DNA from: Norana najaformis
Lineage: Eukaryota; Annelida; Clitellata; Crassiclitellata; Hormogastridae
DNA: 64,000 nt
Direction of reading: 5' to 3'
NCBI GenBank assembly: GCA_964023275.1
Contig: OZ029914.1
Coordinates: 17,444,049-17,508,048, forward strand
The position numbers and the translations under genes are program-made. The notes beneath the pieces were generated by a model. It saw only the letters and a program-made list of their open reading frames with translations. It made no database searches and was not told the DNA's origin. Positions 43,039 to 54,800 of the stretch are shown here, piece by piece; positions within the stretch are counted from its first letter, which is position 1; the number at the start of each line of letters is the position of its first letter.

Positions 43039-44142
43039 TCAATCTGAAGCATTTCGAGCATCGAATATCTTCACTTTTCCATCCTCCTGACCCACGTACA
43101 TCCTTCCAGTCTTCGGATGCTGACAGACGTGACGTGGATAGGTAATTCCACTAGAGATGAGATGGCGTACCAAATGAAGGTCTTCTGTCAGCAGCTGAAT
43201 CCGGTGGTTGTAATAGTCGACCACGAGAATCAATCCATCTTCAACCTGAGTCATCGACAGGGGTCTGTTCATCTCCTGCTCACCACTGCCCCCTCCTGAA
43301 ACTGCACCATAGAAAGATTTTTTCCTTGTCTGCCCAGTTTCATCATCCAAGTACGAAGTCACACCGTGGCTATTTATGCTCCATCCGTGGCAGACGATGA
43401 ATTTTGATGATGGTGTCAGAATGGAATGACGTGGAATCTCCAAATCTGGAAGTTCAACAGTCCGTATCCTCTTAAATTCAGATCCACTTGGCTGGTAGAT
43501 ATAGATCCATCCTTTCTTAACAAAGATATTGGCAGGAGTGGCACAGGTGACCAACACCTGTTGAGTCTTCTGTGAAACTGAAACTCCGAAAGGCTGTACG
43601 TCAAGGATGGCAACCGGGTCTTCCTGTTTCCTTTCCTGTCCTTTCTGGTATTTGTATCTCCACAGCCGTCCACCAAACATTTTATGCCGGTCGGTAATGT
43701 AAAGACAACCCAAAGTCTCACTAGCTGCTATTCCTCGAGGCCACTTCATCTCGGAAATACTCAACTCTACAGGTGCTCCGGGAGTTCGGTTGCTTGATCT
43801 GATGTCGTATTTGAAAATGACATTCGATGGCTGCTGGCAAACGACGAATAGATCATCGCCTAAGACAGTCATTCCCACAATCTTTTCTTTGAGCTGGATG
43901 ACACCAGCACCCTTGATTTCGTGTTTGTACTTCTCTCTGACATACTGGGGCGGATCGACGCTGTCTTTCTGCACAATCGTTATGGTGAACAGAGCTCTGC
44001 AATTTGGACATAACAAATTGTTCCTCCTTCCGGCCTTTTCTATTATGCCCTTGATGCAGTCCAGGCAGAAGGCATGCTTACATGGAAGTTCTCGAGGATT
44101 TGCCATCTGGTGGAAGCAGATATCGCAGTCCTCGGACGCCAT
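43039..44142 (-). CDS. RING-NHL protein 1 (probable E3 ubiquitin ligase), unit A
   Basis: 367 residues in one exon. A C3HC4 RING at 6-48 (C6, C9, C21, H23, C26, C29, C45, C48) is followed directly by a linker and an NHL-type beta-propeller: MKWPRGIA...GCLYITD, PRHSILTPSSKFIVC, LILVVDYYNHRIQLL and ITYPRHV...GRMYVGQEDG mark successive blades. No B-box or coiled coil, unlike classic TRIM-NHL proteins. Such proteins are expected to ubiquitinate partners held by the propeller; partners are unknown. Upstream on the minus strand a donor (GGGTAAGT, 44508-44515) and an acceptor (TTTCTTAG, 44159-44166) suggest a 355-base intron in the 5' UTR. Confidence 0.93.
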   Translation of the reverse strand: MASEDCDICFHQMANPRELPCKHAFCLDCIKGIIEKAGRRNNLLCPNCRALFTITIVQKDSVDPPQYVREKYKHEIKGAGVIQLKEKIVGMTVLGDDLFVVCQQPSNVIFKYDIRSSNRTPGAPVELSISEMKWPRGIAASETLGCLYITDRHKMFGGRLWRYKYQKGQERKQEDPVAILDVQPFGVSVSQKTQQVLVTCATPANIFVKKGWIYIYQPSGSEFKRIRTVELPDLEIPRHSILTPSSKFIVCHGWSINSHGVTSYLDDETGQTRKKSFYGAVSGGGSGEQEMNRPLSMTQVEDGLILVVDYYNHRIQLLTEDLHLVRHLISSGITYPRHVCQHPKTGRMYVGQEDGKVKIFDARNASD

Positions 44143-45460
44143 GTTCTTCTCTGGAAGACTAAGAAATTAAGTTAGCTTTTTTAAAGTCCGCACCTTTCAG
44201 TGAACAGCATATACATCACTCATGCAGGATGAACAGAGTGTTGTAAAAAAAGAGCTTAAATACAGTCCTGCAGACTAAATTGAAACAACTTTAAACTACT
44301 TATAAATCAGGTAGCACATGACATAATAATAAATAACAGAATAAAAAAACTGCAAAGAATAAAGCAGTCCAAGATACAGAAAAATACCATTGACAAAAGT
44401 ATCACCTATCACTTAGACGTTTCGTACAAATCGGATATTAGTACTTACCCGACATTAAATCATTTTGATATTTTAAAAATAATGGGAGGCCTAATAAGAT
44501 TTACAAAACTTACCCAAACTAACTGTTAGTTAATAAAATAGGTTACAGTCATTTTTCTGTTTGCTTCTAACACTAGCTGACCTTCGTGTGATTGTTGACC
44601 AATTCTGAGCCAGAGCTTTGTAATTACCTTAACATTGACTTCGCACTCGTGACTATGCTAACTAACACTAAATACTAGCAGTTGTCAGTGCTTCTAGCTA
44701 TAGTAATAATCCAACGATACAAAGTGATAATGATATGTTAAATGATATTTTAAATTGAGGTGTTATTATCACGACTCTACTTTGAGGCTTACAGGATTTC
44801 ACTGTAATGCAGCAGAAGGTTTAGGCTATACTTTGAAAATACTTCACCACCGCTACCCCACTGAATGGTCGAAGTGCACGAACAAAAATACAAGAAATAG
44901 ATTTATTTACCACAAAATTTGAATCAGCAGTTAAATATCCCGAAATAGTACGTAATCTGCAACGCAATTTGCGTTATAATATCTACGAAATGCTAATATG
45001 GTTTTATGAATCAGCTAAATCGAGATCACTGGCTAGAGACCTTTGATCTGGGTGGACCATGTGAGCTGAAAGAATTTCGCTGTGGTATACCTTTGTAGGG
45101 AAGCCCATAGGGGACATGCGATTTTTTTTATTTATCTAGTGCGCACTAGCTTTGTGTCAGTTGTACTTTCTCTTTTGCTGCCGAAGAATGAAACCACGGC
45201 TTCACTTTAGCAGTCATGTCTTTGTAATGCAAGATGGCTTTGTCACGGAGTCATGTGATGCTATGTAGGCTCCTAATGAGACATTCATATAGTACCAGAA
45301 TTTCATCTCGTGAACCTAATATGATTGATGTTGTAGGGTTCCTACAACAGCAAAATCATGTGGTCAGATCATATTGAGATAAATGGGTATTTAATACTAT
45401 ATCAAATACAAACTATCCATCGTTCGCCTACAATATTTGTTTACGTACAGATACATGCCC
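44143..45460. other. 5' region of RING-NHL gene 1
   Basis: Conserved with 58245-59500; the first 700 bases are also recognisable upstream of the gene at 62120 (CTTCTAGCTATAGTAATAAT and GACTCTACT-GAGGCTT blocks). The promoter probably lies here. A 60-codon frame near 44860-45045 is shared by the two units but shows no recognisable domain. Confidence 0.5.
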
Positions 45461-45462
45461 AT

Positions 45463-45627
45463 GGACACGGTAGCCGATTGGAAATAGCGCTCGGCTTGTA
45501 ACGCGGAGAATACTGGTTCTAGTCTCTCTTAGACGGTTACTTTGTAGGGACCTTGAGCAACTCTTTCACTCACAATTGCTTAACACCTCAGATTCAGATT
45601 TACTGACATTGCGCGCGTAATAAATAC
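45463..45627 (+). mobile_element. SINE-A, copy f
   Basis: Forward copy: CACGGTAGCCGATTGG, CTCGGCTTGTAACGC, GGGACCTTGAGCAACTC, CGTAATAAATAC. Confidence 0.85.
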
Positions 45628-45664
45628 AAAACATTATCATTATATATATTATTATACATATATA

Positions 45665-45815
45665 CAGTTTTCTATAGCGACGCTATGGCCTCGATCCTGC
45701 TCATTTTTCAATGAATTTTTTGGGCTGAGTCCTTCAACAACGCTGCCCGTTTGAATGGGCGTCACGTCGTTCATGGTTCCCGTGGGGAACCGTGCAACCC
45801 AATGCCCTCCATCAG
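45665..45815 (-). repeat. Interspersed repeat C, copy 3
   Basis: Reverse copy with CTATAGCGACGCTATGGCC, CTGCTCATTTTTCAATG and GCCCGTTTGAATGGGCG. Confidence 0.8.
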
Positions 45816-46080
45816 ATCAGGTCTGTGAATATTTCTGCAATATTTTAAAATGTTGAAGAATTCGAGCATTGAATATCTGCACTTTTCACCTTGTCGAAAA
45901 AACGTAATTCTTTGGATATTGGAATAGGCAGAGAGAGACTGGAAATGTGATTTATAAATGATAGGTTTGGGTCAAAAATGAAATCAAAATTGCAAATAGG
46001 TGAGTCGAAAGTGAAAGTGAGACTAACGGGCCCAAATACCCTTGGTAGGCCTGTTGTCCTCTGAAGTCCTCTGAAGTCCT

Positions 46081-46325
46081 TTGTCTACATTCAACCACAG
46101 GTCTCTCCTTACATCACTCCCCGCAGGTGGCAATCGTCGGGTATGGAGATTTTGGCTAAGTCACGATATAGAACTGTCATCGACTCTCGTGTACCACGCC
46201 GCTGCTTCAAGGAATGGAACTGCTTACCAACCTTTCTTCGAAGCTCAAATTCTATTTCTTCCCTCAAGAAACCCTCAAAACTCGCTATTTGTCAGAGGCC
46301 ACCAAATATTTGGTTAACTAACTGC
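46081..46325 (+). mobile_element. Probable LINE ORF2 C-terminal fragment
   Basis: SRYRTVIDSRVPRRCFKEWN followed by LPTFLRSSNSISSLKKPSK has the shape of a LINE C-terminus (aromatic-W-N-LP...SLxxFKK). Short and frame-broken; matched at 60121-60370. Confidence 0.4.
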
Positions 46326-46430
46326 ATTACACCTTCCGCCTGACTATCCGTGCCTCACATTCACATTTCTGTAAGAAATTTATAAATTATGCCTAATTAT
46401 CGCATTACAAATTTTCCTAATAATAATAAT

Positions 46431-47213
46431 TGTTGTGGCGGTCTTATCAGTTACCAGTGGCGCATAGAGCTGGCCCCGCAACCTAGTTGACTTACGGGGT
46501 CGGTCCAGGTTCTTTAGAAAATTATTATTCACATTGAATGAATCGATGTGATCGCCTTGGTTGTTACAATTTATTACGGGTTACTCAGTTTTGAAAGTTT
46601 TCCCAGGGCCACTGAAATTGAACATGTAGCAGAATAAAACCAGGAAGCAAACATTTAAGAGAACAATTATTTAATTTTTATGTATTTTTCATGTATAAGA
46701 GTTTCCAAGATTGTTATTTATACATTCTTTTCTACATCCTATTTGAAAGCTTTTTATTATGTAATTTCATTTTTTATTTCATTTCATTTTATTTATATTG
46801 TTAGAGTAGGCCCATGTGGAAGACCCGGATGTAAGGAGTGGTTGAAGAATGAGCCGTCTTTTTCGGGGCGTAGCCCCAGAAACCCTATAAAAGGGGAAGT
46901 TTCTTTCAGTTGGCTGAGCTTGGCTAGTTAAGATAGGCCGAGTCCTACGCGGCTGTGTGTTCTGTTAGTTGCCAAGACTCCGTTTATCGAGTTTATGTAA
47001 AGGTCCTGCGTCTGTTGGAGGAACCTGAGAGGTTTTTGTGTTCGAGTTGTTCTCTGATGAAAAGACTTCGACTTTTGGCTTCAAAACAGCCGTGGTCGTT
47101 TTGGCTGATGTCAGGTATTCTATTGTACGTGTTATAACCTCTTGCAAGTGTAAATATACATTTTATCTCAACCCAAGCGAGTTATATACTTTGATTAGGA
47201 GTAGCACGTAACA
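46431..47213 (+). mobile_element. Solo LTR of a retrotransposon (fossil), unit A
   Basis: About 780 bases bounded by TGTT and AACA, with a TATAAAAG promoter-like box about 460 bases in. No internal coding region remains. Family probably Gypsy-like, judged from length and ends only. The same solo LTR is at 60473-61210, so it predates the segmental duplication. Confidence 0.55.
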
Positions 47214-47428
47214 ATATACACACATGTAATAATATGCATATAGTACATACATATAATAATAATCCATGGCTTGGGTTTTGTGATACAGCTGTATTATTGA
47301 GTTGCCACTGGAGCTTTGTTACAAGATGAAATTTCGAACTTAATCAAGTTCTTAAAATTATACATTTTGACTAATTTAAAATTAGACCACAATCCCATAC
47401 TATTTCGCTCATCATAGTTTGCCCAAAT

Positions 47429-47429
<1 letters not shown>

Positions 47430-47459
<30 letters not shown>

Positions 47460-47530
47460 CAGACAGATAGATAGATAGATAGACAGATAGATAGAGAGAG
47501 AAAGAGAGAGATAAAGAGATAGAGAGAAGA
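47430..47530. repeat. GA/GATA microsatellite, unit A
   Basis: GAGA and GATA/GACA tetranucleotide runs; longer and purer in unit B (61425-61542). Confidence 0.95.
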
Positions 47531-47897
47531 TGAGTTACTAAGTAAAGTAGATGCAATTACAGAGAAAAAAATGGCCAGAAGAGAAACAGATATTTACTAC
47601 TATAAAATACACACAGTCGCAACAGACATACAGACATATAGGCATATATCAAACAACTTTCACTGAATCGACAAATTTAAGTATTCCATTGTTGACGTTT
47701 CGGGAATAAACTAAATATAAAGTTGAGGATAGAGTGCATTAAGGAGTGCGTTTATTAATTTCGTCTTCATTTGAGTCAGTGGTTATTGTGGGTGTACAAA
47801 GTTTGGTAAGTCGTCGTTTTATGAATTTCAGCAAGTAGGTTGCATGAGGCATTTGGCTAAGATAAGGAAGCATCAATAAAGCAGACGTGGATAGGTA

Positions 47898-48822
47898 ATT
47901 CCACTGGAGATCAGATGGCGTACCAACTTAAGGTCTTCTGTCAGCAGCTGAATCCGGTGGTTGTAATAGTCGACCACGAGAATCAATCCCTCTTCATCCT
48001 GAGTCATCGACGGGGTCTGTTCGTCTCCTGCTCACCACTGACGCCTCCTGAACCTGTTCAAAAGAAAGTTATCTTCTTTGTCTGCCCAGTTTCGTCATCC
48101 AAGTATGAAGTCACACCGTGGCTCTTTGCTATGCTCCATCCATGGCAGACGATGAATTTTGATGATGGTGTCAGAATGGAATGACGTGGAATCTCCAAAT
48201 TTGGAAGTTCAACCTCCCGTATCCTCTTAAATTCAGATCCACTTGGCTGGTAGATGTAGATCCATCCCCTCTTTGCCAAGATATTGGCAGGAGTAGAACA
48301 GGTGACCAACACCTGTTGAGTTTTCTGTGAAACTGAAACTCCGAAAGGCTGTACGTCAAGAATGGCAACCGGGTCTTCTTGTTTAGTTTCCTGTCCTTTC
48401 TGGTATTTGTATCTCCACAACCGTCCACCAAACATTTTATGCCAGTCGGTAATGTAAAGACAACCCAAAGTCTCGCAAGCTCCTATTCCTCGAGGCCACT
48501 TCATCTCGGAAATACTCAACTCTACAGGTGTTCCGGACGCTTCGTTGTTTGAAGCGATGTCGTATTTGAAAATGACATTCGCTGGCTGCTTGCAAACGAC
48601 GAATAGATCATCGCCTAAGACGGTCATTCCCATGATCTTTTCTTTGTGCTGGATGACATCAGCACCTTGGGTCTCCTTGATTTCGCGTTTGTACATCTCT
48701 CTGACATACTGGGGTGGATCGTCGTTGTCTTTCGGCACAATAGTTATGCTGAACAGAACTCTGCAATTTGGACATGACAAATTGTTCCTCCTTCCGGCCT
48801 TTTCCATTATGCCCTTGATGCA
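47898..48822 (-). pseudogene. RING-NHL pseudogene cut by the duplication junction
   Basis: Closest to the gene at 62120 (shares KQPANVIFKYD, STPANILAKRGW, REVELPN). The 5' end is lost at about 48822, where unit B begins: the first RING cysteines and the start codon are gone. The 3' end is lost by a deletion of about 330 bases relative to 61897-62228. A stop after GQTKKITFF and a one-base deletion break the remaining frame. The longest open piece is 48058-48885. Confidence 0.92.
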
Positions 48823-49212
48823 TACATGCTCTCTGCTCTCCAAAAGAAGTTGGCTTTTAAAACGCAGGCAGTACTGAAGTACCAAATTTAGAATCAGATG
48901 TCTGCATTGGGCATGATAACCCTCCCCTTGTCCACAGTCATCTGTATCTGGGTGACCCCACCCACCATCCCTCTGTCGATGTCCTTAATGGAAAACCCCT
49001 ATGTTCTGACAAGAAAGTTGACACGGTGAACTTCATGCAAAGTAGTTGATGATATTACATCCATCTTCTCAACATTTTGTTTCCAGATCATATTCAAAAC
49101 AAGAATTTGAATAAAATCTAAGAAAGTGCATAAACCGCAGATGAAAAAGTCTCTATTTAATGTTTATTATTATTATATTATTATTATATTATTATTATTA
49201 CTACTACTATTA

Positions 49213-51854
49213 CACTGGCCAACACATAATTTGTTGCCTCAAATGTTAGAACTGTTTCTGGGTATATTTGACCTGCTGATTCCAGAAAAGGCACCAGTTT
49301 TCTCCCAGCAGGTCTAGTTTGGGAGATATAGAACATTATGCCATATACCAGTCCTTGCCTCTGCTCGCCCATAAAACATAAGGCTATAGCTATAATTATG
49401 TAGTGCTCAATTTATTATGTGATACACTAAATAAACATAATAATACAAATACTTAAAAGAAAATGGTAGTACCTGAAACTGTACTTATATGATACCAAAC
49501 AGAACAAGTTTGTTATAAAAATTTCAAGTCATTCGACACCGAAGAAGCTCCTTTTGTACGATTTCCGAGTGTGGCATCTGCCGGAACAATCGCGCATAAT
49601 ATTCCAGCAATAGTCTGCCATCATGTGTGCATCCCATCTTCCTTGATATCGATTTTCCATTGTTTTGATGTCTTGGTGAAATCTTTCACCTTGCTCTTCG
49701 CTGAAGTCACCAAGATTCTCTGGAAAGCGATCTAAGTGACTGTGGAGATAATGGACTTTAATGCTCATGTTGCAGCCAAGCTCGTTGAAATGAAGAAGCA
49801 TATCCTCTACTAGTTGTGCATAATTGTCTGCCTTCTTGTTGCCAAGAAAATTTTTAGTTACAAGAACAAAGGAAGACCAGGCACAAGATTCGATTTCATT
49901 CATTGATGGTATGAAAAGTGGGTCATTCATAAGTTGCCTGATCTGTGGACCATCGAAGATTCCAGCCTTCAATTTTTCCATTGTAATTCCTGGTAACTTG
50001 TGTACTATGTATTCGAAGCATGAACCTTCTTTATTCAAAGCCCTGACAAATTGTTTCATCAGGCCTAGCTTTATATGTAGTGGTGGCAGTATGATCCTAT
50101 CTCGTGCCACCAAAGATTCCTTGATTACATTTTGAGCTCCAACCACCATGTCTTTCCTCGAAGGCCAATCTTTTCTTGTCCAATGTTCATGCTTGGCTCT
50201 ACTGTCCCAAAGACACAAAAAGCAGGGATACTTTGTGTAGCCACTTTGTTGACCAAGGAGGAAATTTACCATCTTCAAGTCTACACAAATTACCCATTGA
50301 TGTTCTTTGTATTTTATCTTTTCCAGTACTAAAGAGATGGCATTGTACTCTTCTTTCATCCTGGCATTGTACTCTTCTTTCATTCTTGACCGATTGGAAT
50401 AGAACCAAATTTGTTGCCGTTATTTAAAAGCACACATTTCAGACTACGTTTTGAACTGTCGATAAAAAGACGCCACTCATCTGGGCTGTAATCCGACAGA
50501 CCAATTTTCTTCAATAAGTTGCTGATGTCATTACAGAATACTAGGTTGTTGTCTTCGGTAAAGAATGGCAGCAAATACTTTTCTCTGTTTCTATAAATTG
50601 TAATTTTCGTTCCAGGCTGAAGTGCATTCTTTTCCTTTAGTCTGGGCGCAAGCAATTCAGAGGACTCTTTGGAAAGATTTAAGTCCCTGATCAGATCACT
50701 CAACTCTTTTTGGTCAAAACGTTCACACAATGTGAAGTTGATTGGAAATCACTGTCACTGCTCCCACTTTCTTCACTTTCGTCATCTTGTCCGATATTGA
50801 CATGCAAGTGTCATCGTCTGAGAGCTGAGGTAGTTCGCGAAAAGGTGGAACTGGTACAATATCCGAATGCGGAACAGGTCTCCTGGCTGAAGGTATATCA
50901 GGGTAAGACAACTTGTGACGATTATTTCGATTGATGCCTATGATATTAACCATACAAAAGTAACAGTCGTCCAAGTGGTTTATCTGTTCCCTCCAAACCA
51001 TCGGTACACCAAATTTCAGGCAGCTTCTCTTTCCAATTGTCCAGTGGCGCAATTGTTCAATACAAGTTTTGCATACTGTATGAGGAGCCCATTGCTTATC
51101 TTGATCTCCAAGTTTGACACCAAAATAACCTACATATGCTCTTTTTACAAACTCAGAAATCGGTTTCCTGTTTGCTTTTAGTGTGTATTCCCCACAAATG
51201 TAGCAGAATATGTCTGGATGGTTAATGCAGCTCCGTCTGGAAGTAGCCATAACCTTAAGGATGTTCGCATCTGAGGAATTAAATGACTAACCTAAAAAAT
51301 AGTAAGAACATGTAGTTATTTAATGTTCACATTCACAGATTGTTCTTGCGACCAACTCTTAATATGCCCTAAGACGACTGCGGCTGCTCTAGCTTTCAGG
51401 AGGCGGTTTATATAGGCTATAAATGCTGACTTCAGCATAATCTATTTACATAGTTCGAAACCATGAAACGCTGTATAAGCACAAATAAATTCTAAATGAG
51501 GCCATGAATTTAGTGCTGAGTAAGCTGTAGGCTACGGAATAGTTATTTCGTTGAATCAGCAATATCTCAGCACGCGGCAAGATATGCTGATTTTACATTA
51601 TAAGGATGTAGGCATTATATGAATCAGCAAGAATTATAATTAGCCATAAATAAAGCTTATTATGACATTTTAGTTTTGTCAAAGACATCGTTTAAAGAGT
51701 GGACTGGGTTTTCTTTACAAAATCGACGATATCTGAGAAACTAGACCTGATGCACTCAATCCAATGACATTTTCTGAATCAGCGCCCAAAATTACCCCAA
51801 GAACAGGTCTAAAACCGAAGGCAACAAGAAAAAAAATTTTTCTGTTGGCCAGTG
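49213..51854 (-). mobile_element. 2.64-kb DNA transposon with 12-bp perfect TIRs
   Basis: Begins CACTGGCCAACA and ends TGTTGGCCAGTG, perfect inverted ends that continue imperfectly (TTTGTTGCC / CTTGTTGCC). TTA abuts both ends, but the site is a TTA microsatellite, so duplication length is ambiguous. The empty site is present in unit A at about 37825. It carries one broken transposase gene on the minus strand. I cannot assign the superfamily. Confidence 0.9.
49529..51250 (-). pseudogene. Transposase of the 2.64-kb element, frameshifted
   Basis: Starts MATSRRSC at 51250 with a Cys-rich N-terminal domain (CYICGEY...VCKTCIEQL, then DDCYFCMVNIIGINR). After a frame change at about 50800 comes an acidic stretch, and after another at about 50730 EWRLFIDSSKRSLKCVLLNN. 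After a third at about 50385 comes the core: YPCFLCLWDSR, LPPLHIKLGLMKQFVRAL, GERFHQDIKTMENRYQGRW and ADYCW. These motifs belong to a transposase-like family that I recall as common in arthropod and other invertebrate genomes. An in-frame 24-base duplication gives MKEEYNAR twice. Stop at 49529-49531. Confidence 0.8.
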
Positions 51855-51865
51855 TTATTATTACT

Positions 51866-52032
51866 GCATTTATTATGCAGGCAAGTTCAGTAAATCTGAA
51901 TTTGAGGCATGAAGCAATTGTGAGTGAAGGACTTGCCTAAGGCCCCTACACAGTAACCGTCTAATGGGAGGCTCGAACCTGGACTCTCCGTGTTACAAGC
52001 CGAGCACTCTATCCGATCGGTTACCATGCCCC
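51866..52032 (-). mobile_element. SINE-A, copy g (unit B twin of e)
   Basis: Nearly identical to 37831-37997, a few substitutions. Confidence 0.85.
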
Positions 52033-52097
52033 TACATGTTTTTGTTTCATCGCCCTTACACCTTGGGCTGTCACGGATTAAAAAATCCATTGCATAC

Positions 52098-52896
52098 CTG
52101 TTTGCTGATTCCTGTGGACAGATCCTGAGGTCCAGCCAGGTTCAGAGGAGCCACTTCATCGGTAATGGCATCCCAATCGGAGCAAGATGCATTCTGGTCA
52201 ATGTCCCTTGCATTCTGCAGCATCACATCAGTTAAATGATTTGTCAGAACGTCTGTTGTTCCTGTTCGTGACTCGTTGCTGTCATCAGACGACATAAGCA
52301 ATTTCGCTTTCTTCAGAACTCCGCCTCCATCATAACTGACCTGGTCACAAGCATCAAACGGCAAATCCTTCCCTTTGTTCACCTTGTCAATGAGTTCTTC
52401 CAGCTCGATGCACGTTAGAAGCGTACTGTGTGGCTCGTCTTCGTCAAACCCTTCGTACTTTACATACGCATTAGCAATATCCACAATGTTTGTATTGAGG
52501 TTCTCGTCGATACTTCTGTTCATCTTTGGGTCTGGTCCATTTGGGACTGCACCAGAACAGGGTAAATCCATATCAGAACAGCCATCAATCAGAATTGGGT
52601 CAGAGTCAACTTTAATGATATCATCCTTACAGAGGAATGAGAATGGAAGGCCTTGAACCAGATCATCACAAGTTTTGCCAGATGCCTCGGTTGCTGCCAA
52701 CACTGGGCTTTGCAATAGTTTCTTTAATATTTATGAGAAGAACCTCAGCATTGTCTATGGTGATTCCAAGGAGTCCTTCTACACAAAACTCACTCTTGTA
52801 TGCGAGTCCTGTCTTGCACAAAAGAATAATGGACTCTGTAATCAAACTTCTGAGTCGTAACTGGTCAGCTTGCAACATTGTTACGAATGACAGCAA
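52098..52896 (-). pseudogene. Duplicate of the zinc-finger gene's upstream exon, frameshifted
   Basis: Near-identical to 38063-38860, with acceptor (52897) and donor (GTATGC) kept. One extra T at about 52710 (GGGCTTTGC against GGGCTTGC) breaks the frame after KETIAKPS, so only separate pieces stay open (52666-52935 and 52071-52715). No second copy of the finger exon exists in the window, so this is an orphan exon. Confidence 0.85.
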
Positions 52897-52993
52897 CTGT
52901 AAAAATCTGAAATACAAAATGCAGTTTAAGCACAAAATAAACTACCACAACAAAAGTTCAGTATAACAATCTCTTCGAATTTGTCATTTTATG

Positions 52994-53267
52994 CAGGGGA
53001 CGTGATGGTGTAGTGGTATGGTCTGTGCCTCATTACCAGAGGGTTGCAGGTTCGAATCTGCCTCTGCATAGCGACCTTGGACAAGTTGCTCACCCACAAT
53101 TGTCTGTAAGGAAGGCAACAGGAAACCACCTCAATCATCTCATCCCCAGGTGGCATAAAGCTAGTGAACCTGCCTTCGGGCACAGAACTCGTCATCATTT
53201 TATGTGGTGTAATGTAAATCTAATTTTATCAGTGCCACATAAAAGCTGTGTAAGATCACCTTACTAG
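52994..53267 (+). mobile_element. SINE-B, copy 2
   Basis: Twin of 38967-39238 with a better B box (GCAGGTTCGAATCTGCC). Shortly after it a local tandem duplication of about 40 bases (CAGTGGCAAGGAGATATA twice, 53319-53367) is absent from unit A. Confidence 0.85.
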
Positions 53268-53885
53268 CCCATGCTCCGCCTGATAAGATCCGCAATGCAA
53301 GGTTGTTAGGTGAGTTCCAGTGGCAAGGAGATATAGGCTGGGTGGGTTTCAGTGGCAAGGAGATATAAGCCAGGAGAACTAGTGAAGTTAAAGGCTTAAG
53401 CGCTACCGTGGGAACCAAGCTAAGGCATTACCCTGGTCACTCCACGACAATCAAGTTAACCAGCTTTTAAACAGCCACATGCATCCTTAACATCGCCTAA
53501 AAGCACTTGATTAAATATTTACGTGCATTTTGACCTCACATACTTCGGTCATAGTTTTAAATTACACCTTCTCGTCATATGCAATGACATCTAATATCGC
53601 CCGCACAACCAAGTTGCCAAATTCCAACATCACTCAATGTTCCTATCATACATAGATCAATTTCGCATAAATTCAAAAGCTCGCTTACATAAAAAGTCAG
53701 TCTCTAAACGGGTGCCAAACAATTTTTTAATCGTTTCCTAGCGTTACACTCCAATTATCGACGGTTCTAATACGTTGGGAAGAAGGAAGAGCTCGTATTT
53801 CTTCCTTTTTGGTTAGTAGCAATGTTTTCGTGTTTCTGTTGTCAGTTGAAACTAAATAAGTAAGTACACACCAACCACTTCCGTA

Positions 53886-54800
53886 ATCGTAATCGTAATT
53901 GTAATCTCGAGATTTCTACAGCGCCCAACGAAAGTCAAGTTGCGAGAACCAGCTTATTCACAGGCGCTCAGTCAAACAAAATCAATAGGCAAAAGGGTTC
54001 GGTTCCAGGTCAAGACCCACGAGTCAGGCAGTCAGCCAGTCGGACTGCTACGGTGGACGGTGCTTGAAATTGAAGGTAATGATTGGAACAAGGACAGATG
54101 CACAGTCTTTCAATAAGGAAGTGTGTATAGCGTCAAGTTCATGTTTTTAGGAAGAGAGTTTAATAGATGCAGTATTTCAGCCTCTGATGTGGGCTGAAAA
54201 CATACAGTGACGATCGAGGTGAGGAGGGTGGCAGTCATGAGTGGGAAAGGAAGCATCAGCAGATGTGTAATTGGTGGTTTTGGAAAGGAGAGAATGAAAA
54301 GAAAGACGGATGGTACTAATTTTGTCAGAAAAGAAAGGAGTCAGCTACTGAAGAAGTTGGAAGAGAATGTGGAAGTGGTCTGGATGAGTTCGATGGAGGA
54401 GTTGGTTCGTGGTTTTCCAGAGAAGGCGAGGATTGGAGGATCGGGAGCGAACTAACGAAGAGTGAAATCTCTTTTTAACTGCAGCAAGAAGGTGATGATA
54501 TTTATTTGTGGCAGATTTAAGGCCAGAAACTGAGGATAACGAGTGCGTTGTAAACACTTTCAAGGCGTCGCCGGAAAGATTTGAAGGGTTGGAGGTAGGA
54601 ATTGTACCAAGAATTGTTAGAGTGAGAGCTGGATTTAGTATTAATAGGTGCATGTTTGTCAATAATCATGGAAATGGTGGTGTTGTAGGAAGAGAGAAGA
54701 TCATCAAGGGAGGAGGGTGGATTTAAGATAAGGTCAGAGCAGGAGATATCTTGCATGAAGGCTTCAATACTTATTGAACTAACAGCTTGCCAGGGTAATG
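53886..54800 (-). mobile_element. LINE copy lacking the RT core (unit B twin)
   Basis: Same structure and same internal deletion as 39826-40740, so the deletion predates the duplication. Confidence 0.75.

Larger units (their letters stand above)
37424..48822. repeat. Tandem segmental duplication, unit A
   Basis: About 11.4 kb. Sequence from 37431 recurs from 48829, and every element up to a truncated RING-NHL gene recurs in the same order and orientation in unit B. Flanking DNA differs by a few percent by eye. The right end falls inside the distal RING-NHL gene, after the TATGCCCTTGATGCA block. Confidence 0.93.

Noticed and set aside
44860-45045. Small conserved gene shared by both duplicated units (also 58961-59146)
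   Set aside because: The few differences between copies include several amino-acid changes and no domain is recognisable, so conservation is explained by recent duplication.
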